From positions 112,146-176,145 of the forward strand of contig MEOA01000045.1 of the NCBI GenBank assembly GCA_001768515.1: a DNA stretch of 64,000 nt. Reading direction: 5' to 3'. A program made the position numbers and the translations under genes. A model generated the notes under the pieces. The model searched no databases. It was not told where the DNA came from and saw only the letters and a list, made by a program, of their open reading frames with translations. Of the stretch, positions 58,406-64,000 are shown piece after piece (the stretch's first letter is position 1; the number at the start of each line of letters is the position of its first letter). The stretch comes from Bacteroidetes bacterium GWE2_42_24. Lineage in GTDB: Bacteria > Bacteroidota > Bacteroidia > Bacteroidales > TTA-H9.

Positions 58406-58722
58406 TATTTTCAGATATGTTAGCAACATTTTTGAGTCAGTTTAGAATTGAATTAAGCAGAATATGGACCTCCTCTAATATTTTTTGATAGGACAAGACA
58501 TGACAGTAACCGTCCCTTTCATCAGTGGTATACTGATGTAAGCGGGCAAAGCCTTTTGAAGATAAAATGCCCATTCGATGATTAATAACAGTTGATATCC
58601 GAAATAAATGACGCTCAAAGATGTACATATGCGTGGGAAATTGATGTATTTGGTGTGGTATTTATTTGCATATAAGCAAGTTGTATGCTTTCTTAATAGA
58701 TTGCAAACATTAAAGTAAAAAC
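58406..58722. other. Intergenic stretch, no gene seen
   Basis: 317 AT-rich bases between R2 and the beta-lactamase-fold gene. A 63-codon minus-strand frame exists (58437-58628) but has no recognisable homology. No clear promoter box. Confidence 0.45.
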
Positions 58723-60372
58723 ATGAAAAAAATCTTTGTCATTTTTACCATAATTTTCCTGACTACATTTAGCTTAATTGGACAGTCGTCCATTGAATTT
58801 GTAAAAAGTGATAGTATTGCTTATCCAATTCATAAAGCAAACATTGGTAAAATTGCTTTTATGGGCAAAACTGTTCCGATTGAAAATTTTAAGCAATCTG
58901 ACTTTCTAACATCATTTGAACTAAAAGAGAAAGCTGACCTTAATATCAGGGTTTTTTTAGAAAATTCGCTGACAAATGCTCTTCATTTACTTTCGCCTCA
59001 ATCTTCCGCTGACGAACTAACTAAAAATGGAAACTATCAATTTACATTCTTCATTGATGACAAAAAAATTTATGTTGAAAATCTCAATGCTGGGGCTGGA
59101 AGTGCTGCCAGTAAAAATCAAAGAACAGTTTTTAGAGTTCCTTTAATAAGTTCAACTAATGAAGATTCCTGGGGTAGATTTCTTTGGAATAGGTTTATTG
59201 CGAATGGCGGACAAGAAGTACTTACAAGTGGTGAACATACTCTTAAAATTGAAATCAGACCTTATATAAAACTGACAGAAGTTTTGATAGGTCATATTAT
59301 TGCCGAAGGACAAATTATTATCAAAGTCCCGGAAATCGAAATCAGTGAGAAGCTTGTTAAAGTTCAGACAATAAAACCCCTTAAAGACTGGCAAATTTCA
59401 ACAGCCAAGATTGATACAGCCCAAATTGAAGAACTAAACAGAAAAATCTTAGCGCAAACATATAAAGATATAACAAGTGTTGTTGTGATAAAAGGCGGTA
59501 AACTCTTAATTGAAGAGTATTTTAACGGAGCTACCAGAAAGACGCTTCACGATACACGGTCAGTTGGAAAATCTTTTGCATCAACACTTTTTGGTATTGC
59601 AATTAAAGAGGGTTACATAAAAAGCGAAATGCAAACCTTAAATGAATTTTACAACCTGAAATCTTTCCAAAACTATTCCTCATCAAAAGATAGTATTACT
59701 TTAAAAAGTTTGTTGACAATGAGTTCAACTTTTGAAGGATCTGATGTGAATTCTGAATCAATTGGAAATGAAGAAAATATGTATCCAACAAAAAACTGGG
59801 TTGACTTTACATTAAACCTTCCAATTGACCAAACGAAAGTAGCTGATAAAAGGTGGGATTACTTTACAGCTGGCGTTGTAGTTTTAGGCGACATTATTCA
59901 TAAATCTGTTCCGAATGGTTTAGAAAAATATGCCTGTAAGAATCTGTTTCAGCCTCTCGGAATTACAAAATATAAATGGCAGTTCACACCTCAAAAAGTA
60001 GCTAATACTGCAGGTAGTATACAATTATGTTCGTTAGACTATGCTAAGTTTGGGCAGTTGTACAAAAATGAAGGTGTTTGGAATGGTAAACAAATTCTGT
60101 CACAAGAATGGATAGCCAAAAGTTTATCACACCAAATGACAATATCAGAAGATGAGTATTATGGATATCTGTTTTGGAATAAAACTTACAAAGTAAATGG
60201 CATGGATTATGAAGTTTACTATTCAAGCGGCAATGGTGGCAATAGAATATTTATTTTTAAAGACCAACCTGTTGTAATTGTAATTACTTCGACAGCATAT
60301 AATACCCCATACGGACACAAGCAAGTTGACAAGATCATGCAGGACTATTTAATACCAATAATTTCGGAATGA
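58723..60372 (+). CDS. Secreted beta-lactamase-fold serine hydrolase
   Basis: A 549-residue protein with a signal peptide (MKKIFVIFTIIFLTTFSLIGQ). Residues about 25-230 form an unrecognised beta-rich domain. Residues about 240-545 are a class-C beta-lactamase/esterase-like domain: catalytic SxxK in DTRSVGKSFASTLFGIAI (Ser about 280, Lys 283), LKSLLTMSST, a Tyr in WDYFTAGVVVLGDII (about 375) in place of the usual Y-x-N, and YSSGNGGNRIFIF near the C-terminus instead of KTG. It probably hydrolyses an ester or D-amino-acid peptide in the periplasm. It is not a typical resistance beta-lactamase. Confidence 0.8.
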   Translation: MKKIFVIFTIIFLTTFSLIGQSSIEFVKSDSIAYPIHKANIGKIAFMGKTVPIENFKQSDFLTSFELKEKADLNIRVFLENSLTNALHLLSPQSSADELTKNGNYQFTFFIDDKKIYVENLNAGAGSAASKNQRTVFRVPLISSTNEDSWGRFLWNRFIANGGQEVLTSGEHTLKIEIRPYIKLTEVLIGHIIAEGQIIIKVPEIEISEKLVKVQTIKPLKDWQISTAKIDTAQIEELNRKILAQTYKDITSVVVIKGGKLLIEEYFNGATRKTLHDTRSVGKSFASTLFGIAIKEGYIKSEMQTLNEFYNLKSFQNYSSSKDSITLKSLLTMSSTFEGSDVNSESIGNEENMYPTKNWVDFTLNLPIDQTKVADKRWDYFTAGVVVLGDIIHKSVPNGLEKYACKNLFQPLGITKYKWQFTPQKVANTAGSIQLCSLDYAKFGQLYKNEGVWNGKQILSQEWIAKSLSHQMTISEDEYYGYLFWNKTYKVNGMDYEVYYSSGNGGNRIFIFKDQPVVIVITSTAYNTPYGHKQVDKIMQDYLIPIISE

Positions 60373-60575
60373 AAAGAAAACAGTTTATAACAAAAACTAT
60401 ATATCAATTGGGGTTTTCGCCCGGACAATAAACATTCGCAGCCCGCTATCCCTAACCGATATAGTTTCGTACATTAAGCTGCATAATAACAGCCCGCTGC
60501 AAAAAAATATTGAAATTGATTAAAAATTAGTAAATTAAAATTACAGACTAAATATTAACATTAAAACTTTAAAAA
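60373..60575. other. Short intergenic stretch
   Basis: 203 bases, AT-rich, with GCAGCCCGCTATCC and CAGCCCGCTGC as possible degenerate boundary motifs. No gene. Confidence 0.35.
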
Positions 60576-61502
60576 ATGAAAAATTATTTTGGATTTAACC
60601 TGACAGCAAAAAAATTATTGCCAATATGGTTGATTTTTTACTTTTTATTTATTACTTCTTATGTAGTATTGATTAATAGCATGAAAAATATTCAATCTGG
60701 AACAACACCATCCGGAATGCTATTTTTATTTTTATTTCTTTTATTTCTGGTTGCATTTTTCATATCATTTTATATAGCAAAAATAATAATTGAAAATTTC
60801 ACATATAAAGATAAACCAATTATTTTCAACGGGAAATTCGGAAGATTCGTTGGATTGATATTAGTGGGATTACTGTTGAGTATAATTACACTTGGAGTTT
60901 ATATGGCATGGTTTATTAGAAATATTCATAGATTTTTTGTAAATAATTCAGTATATGAAAACGAATCTTTTACTTTTCAGGGGAAAGGAGGTCGATTATT
61001 TGTCATTGTTTTATTAACAATATTTCTTCCAATTATTGCATTGACCATAATAATGTCAAAAGTGTTTATGGTAAATCCGGAACATGTCTCAATAAGCAAT
61101 ATGATTTTTCAACAAATTATATCATGGATGATTATGATTCCCTACATATATTTTATATATAAATGGATGGTCAACATTGATTACAAAAATTATAATATAA
61201 GATGGGAGACTGAATTTTGGAATTCATGTGGAAAATTAGCATTAGAAATATTTTTGAGTGTAATTACGATTGGAATTTATTCCCCAATGGCAGTAATTAA
61301 ATTATATGCATATTTTACGGAAAGGACTATAGTACAGTCTGGTGATGTTAAAAGAAAATTTGGATTTGATACAGATAATATCAATGATTTTCTATTTATT
61401 TGGGGTCAGATACTTTTAACAATTATTACTTTAGGGATTTATTATCCTTGGTCGATAAGTAAAATAGGGAAGAAGATTTTAAGTAGAACTTACCTTGAGT
61501 AA
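60576..61502 (+). CDS. DUF898/YjgN-family membrane protein
   Basis: A 308-residue membrane protein of the YjgN (DUF898) family, whose function is unknown. It has about eight transmembrane segments in repeated units; the unit ending SIITLGVYMAWFIRNIHRFFVNNSVYENESFTFQGKGG recurs as SVITIGIYSPMAVIKLYAYFTERT and TIITLGIYYPWSISKIGKK, a family hallmark. It stands alone; R2 copy 2 starts 19 bases after its stop. No promoter box is convincing in the AT-rich upstream region. Confidence 0.8.
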   Translation: MKNYFGFNLTAKKLLPIWLIFYFLFITSYVVLINSMKNIQSGTTPSGMLFLFLFLLFLVAFFISFYIAKIIIENFTYKDKPIIFNGKFGRFVGLILVGLLLSIITLGVYMAWFIRNIHRFFVNNSVYENESFTFQGKGGRLFVIVLLTIFLPIIALTIIMSKVFMVNPEHVSISNMIFQQIISWMIMIPYIYFIYKWMVNIDYKNYNIRWETEFWNSCGKLALEIFLSVITIGIYSPMAVIKLYAYFTERTIVQSGDVKRKFGFDTDNINDFLFIWGQILLTIITLGIYYPWSISKIGKKILSRTYLE

Positions 61503-61521
61503 AAAATACACAGCCTGGCAT

Positions 61522-61712
61522 ATAGTACTTAAACGCCCTGCCACGCCGGCACCAACTCTATAGGCTGGCGCTCTCCCGGATAGTGAAGGAGAGGTTGCGG
61601 TAATTTAAGTCGATGTTGAACGGAACCTCCTGTTGCAGATAACGCTCTTATTGTTGATTTTGAATGATTTTAGTTGCTTTTATACAGTTGTTATTGATTC
61701 GCGACGTGGTTG
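61522..61712. repeat. R2 repeat, copy 2
   Basis: Second copy of R2, matching 58220-58405. Here the central variable part forms a CTCTCC/GGAGAG hairpin instead of GATAGCTATC, so the structure is kept while the sequence changes. Confidence 0.75.
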
Positions 61713-61752
61713 TTGGCTCAACTGGTTGGGCGGGCGTATACGTAGTCATAAG

Positions 61753-61920
61753 GTAACCGCCTTCCCCTTACAAGCTGACAACGAACTAGCTTAAACTTTC
61801 CCACGAACAGTTATTTTTTTAAATAATGGTGATTTTATGTGAAAAAGATTACTTTTGCCATTCAATTTTAACCTCTGGTCGTTATAAAGATAGTTATTTA
61901 ATGACCCTTCGCGAAGCAGA
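61753..61920. repeat. R3 repeat, copy 2
   Basis: Second copy of R3, matching 56991-57156. Here R3 follows R2 by only 40 bases, whereas copy 1 follows the truncated R1 copy 3. The order of repeats is therefore shuffled between gene gaps. Confidence 0.7.
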
Positions 61921-62295
61921 CATCAAGATAGCACCTCTTCATCACCATGGCAGAAATGCTGGCACCGAGATTCCCTCATTCGAAAGGGTGGGGTTTGAAG
62001 GTGATGATGGGATTAGCAATGATGGGTGCTATTCAACTCATCTTATTCGTGGTCATAGGGAGGAACCGATCTGCGATGCTTTCAGTAACGGCAATGGCAT
62101 AAAAGCAGAATGACCAATGAAAATTATACACATGTTGAGGAGAAGAGCATACAAGAAATTATTACACACTACAACGCTTTGTAATATTTTTAACAAATTA
62201 TTGATTGAGAAGAAAAACACCATAATGGAGTTGTTATACGCCCAATTTGAGCAGATAACAACTCCTTTGGTGAACATATAAATGAGTTATGGGCT
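61921..62295. other. Gap with a hairpin and a boundary motif
   Basis: 375 bases. A plus-strand frame about 61949-62110 looks like a decayed membrane-protein fragment (GLKVMMGLAMMGAIQLILFVV...) but has no start or context. A perfect 10-bp-arm inverted repeat GGAGTTGTTA/TAACAACTCC lies at 62227-62236 and 62256-62265. GTTATGGGC (62286-62294) ends one base before the next ATG. Confidence 0.5.
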
Positions 62296-63507
62296 ATGTT
62301 AAAAAAATCATCCTATATGAATAAAGTATTATTAACAGTATTCCTAACTGTAATCAACCAATTTGCAAATGGGCAACAACGACTTGAAATAGGAATGACT
62401 GCACCCCAGATTAAATTTATTTCGTCATTTCCAGCTAAATACGAAATTCCAAAAGATAAGCCTATCCTGATTGATTTTTGGGCAACGTGGTGTGGTCCAT
62501 GCATTGCAGGATTACTGGAAACCAATGATCTGATAGATGAGTATTCTGACAAGATAGAATTTATTGCTATGACTGATCCAACTTCGAGAAAAGTTGACCA
62601 ATTTGTTCATTCAAAAAATTTTAAACACAACTTTCTGTTTGATAGCACTGGACAGACATTTGATGAATATTATGTAAAAAGTATTCCAACGGCTTTTATT
62701 ATAGACAAACATGGAATTATTCAATGGATAGGACACGGTTGCAATATTTCCAGAAGTTTATTAGACGAATTTTTGCGACATAACACAGTAACAAATAAAA
62801 AAAATGAAGTACAAAATAGTTTAAGCCATCAAGCTACAAGTGACTATTTGCCATGCCATAATTTTAAGCTTATTATTACCGAGAACGAAATGCATGATAG
62901 TTATATTTCCTCAGAATTCAGATCTGATACTTTCAAAATCAATTCCTTTTACGAATCAATAAAAACAACTATTTACAATTTGAATAACGGACAGAGAAAT
63001 CGCACAATTTTTAGAAATTGTGAAGATTCAATAATTAATAAGAAAATTTCTATAACATATGAAGCAACAAATGTAAATGTTGAAAAAGAAAAGCTAAAAT
63101 TGATAAATTTCATTGGCATTCAATATGGCTTCAAAGCTGAAATAGAATATATTGATACCACATTATGGGTACTTTCTGTGATAAATAATAATTTACTGCA
63201 AAAGAATTTATCTATTTCCATTGGAAAGACAGAAGAATTATCCGGTGGCAAATATTTCAGTCATGATAAAGAAGGCAACTCAATAAAGCTGATAGGTGTT
63301 TCCGTAAAGCTTCTATGTGAATTTCTCGAGAATGAGTTTCGTTTTTACTGCAAGACTTCCAGTGAAGATAATGCATGCTATGACTTCTTCAATGTTGATT
63401 GTTCTGATCAATCAAAATTATTTGAAGCTCTGGAAAAGGACTATGGAATCAAAGCTACCAGGGAAGATGTCAACTTGCCTTTTCTTATTGTAAGTCCGAT
63501 TAGATAA
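62296..63507 (+). CDS. TlpA-like thioredoxin-fold protein with novel C-terminal domain
   Basis: A 403-residue protein with a signal peptide (hydrophobic to about residue 26). Residues about 30-165 are a TlpA/ResA-type thioredoxin domain: GMTAPQIKF, LIDFWATWCGPCIAG with the CGPC active site (about residues 66-69), and the cis-Pro in KSIPTAFIIDKHG. It should act as a periplasmic thiol reductant. The C-terminal about 230 residues match nothing I recognise; similar tails occur in Bacteroidota TlpA fusions. ATG 62296 is one base after the motif GTTATGGGC; the internal ATG at 62317 also gives a good signal peptide. The complement GCCCATAAC follows at 63593-63601. Confidence 0.75.
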   Translation: MLKKSSYMNKVLLTVFLTVINQFANGQQRLEIGMTAPQIKFISSFPAKYEIPKDKPILIDFWATWCGPCIAGLLETNDLIDEYSDKIEFIAMTDPTSRKVDQFVHSKNFKHNFLFDSTGQTFDEYYVKSIPTAFIIDKHGIIQWIGHGCNISRSLLDEFLRHNTVTNKKNEVQNSLSHQATSDYLPCHNFKLIITENEMHDSYISSEFRSDTFKINSFYESIKTTIYNLNNGQRNRTIFRNCEDSIINKKISITYEATNVNVEKEKLKLINFIGIQYGFKAEIEYIDTTLWVLSVINNNLLQKNLSISIGKTEELSGGKYFSHDKEGNSIKLIGVSVKLLCEFLENEFRFYCKTSSEDNACYDFFNVDCSDQSKLFEALEKDYGIKATREDVNLPFLIVSPIR

Positions 63508-63790
63508 TATCTATACCCCAGATATTCAAAAAAACCAATGCTTAAATAATACAAAAAGCAGATAACTACAATCATGCAATGATTGAAACACAGCCCATAA
63601 CATCAACTATTGCCAATAAGGGATTTAGTTTTATTGTTTTGCGAAGTTAATTGTCCGCACAAAGGTTTATATTTTGTGAGAGGTCAATAGATCCGCAATC
63701 ACTTACCGGCCATACCGTCAACGTTGTAGCCATTTTGGACTACAAACAACTGTGATAGATTAATGATTATTTTTGTTAAAAGAGTAAATT
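63508..63790. other. Gap ending the TlpA cassette
   Basis: 283 bases, no gene. Holds GCCCATAAC at 63593-63601, the exact complement of the motif before the TlpA-like gene. Confidence 0.45.
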
Positions 63791-64000
63791 ATGGATTTGA
63801 TTCAAGATTAATTAGAATATAAGCAATGTATTGAGGAACTTAAGTCTGAAATTCAGAAATCACTGATAAAAGCTCTATTGCTGTGAATCATGCACTGCTT
63901 GATTTGTATTGGAGAATTGGAAAGTCAATTTCGGAAAGGGTAAAAATTGAAAAGAGGGGGAGTGCTGTCGTCGAAATTGCTTCAAAAGATTTGTAAATAT
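63791..64000 (+). pseudogene. Broken DUF1016/YhcG N-terminal fragment
   Basis: A decayed copy of the N-terminal domain of YhcG-type (DUF1016) nuclease proteins. From ATG 63791 the frame meets a stop after six codons, resumes EYKQCIEELKSEIQK, then needs a frame change near 63862-63872 to continue SSIAVNHALLDLYWRIGKSISERV and KRGSAVVEIASKDL, and ends at TAA at the right edge. The last two segments match the family start (VNxxLLxLYWxIGxxI; WGxxVVExLSxDL). The window ends before it can be followed further, so downstream parts may exist. Confidence 0.65.

Noticed and set aside
58437..58628. 63-codon minus-strand frame beside R2
   Set aside because: No homology, no promoter, and the only support is absence of stops in AT-rich DNA.
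58723..60372. Antibiotic-resistance class C beta-lactamase
   Set aside because: SxxK is present but the YxN and KTG motifs are replaced and a large unrelated N-terminal domain is attached, so an esterase or peptidase role is more likely.
61826..62113. 95-codon plus-strand frame overlapping R3 copy 2
   Set aside because: It begins inside a repeat whose other copy is not coding in this frame. A different frame shows a hydrophobic fragment, so at best this is a decayed gene.

Overview
The window reads as chromosome of an anaerobic or facultative member of the Bacteroidota, probably class Bacteroidia. The evidence is Bacteroidota-type promoter boxes (TAnnTTTG, most often TATCTTTG), few Shine-Dalgarno sequences, Bacteroidota-style neighbourhoods (gyrA next to a TPR protein; a PRiA4-ORF3-like gene before miaA), a split pntAA/pntAB/pntB transhydrogenase and a four-subunit 2-oxoacid:ferredoxin oxidoreductase. 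No rRNA or species-level marker is present, so I do not go below that rank.

Bases 1-13.3 kb are dense core genome: the 3' end of gyrA, a secreted TPR protein, a cyclic-nucleotide-binding histidine kinase translationally coupled to an EamA transporter, an AmmeMemoRadiSam-type radical SAM enzyme, a membrane histidine kinase overlapping hemW, a PRiA4-ORF3-like protein, miaA, an LtaS-like phosphotransferase and pdxB. A 1.3-kb gene-poor stretch then carries copy A of a ~300-bp inverted repeat, followed by a tRNA-Gly(CCC) with its own promoter and terminator. From 15 to 43 kb come an HD hydrolase, a double UspA protein, a GT-C glycosyltransferase, ligA, a long-leader cold-shock-domain protein, the pnt operon, two acyltransferase-3 proteins, a TetR-controlled RND efflux operon with two matching operators, an S9 peptidase, a large TPR-PAS histidine kinase and the ferredoxin oxidoreductase operon.

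A 2-kb gene-poor stretch (43.2-45.1 kb) carries copy B of the repeat, inverted relative to copy A. From about 45.1 kb to the end the DNA is visibly more AT-rich and the gene content is accessory. It opens with a four-gene same-strand block (45.2-52.9 kb): an ABC-3C-type middle component, an SMC-like ABC ATPase with a cysteine hook, a protein with a PD-(D/E)XK-like domain, and a 1052-residue sacsin/Hsp90-type ATPase with a C-terminal nuclease. I read this as a candidate anti-phage or anti-plasmid system and the most interesting item in the window.

After it (53-64 kb) come single genes or gene pairs: a SecD-head lipoprotein pair, a HigBA-like toxin-antitoxin, a secreted hypothetical, a membrane protein, a beta-lactamase-fold hydrolase, a DUF898 protein, a TlpA-like thioredoxin and a broken DUF1016 gene. 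They are separated by three families of decayed repeats (R1, R2, R3) and short inverted boundary motifs of the form GTTRTGGGC / GCCCAYAAC. This resembles a cassette-type or IS-driven accumulation zone, but no integrase or intact transposase is visible.
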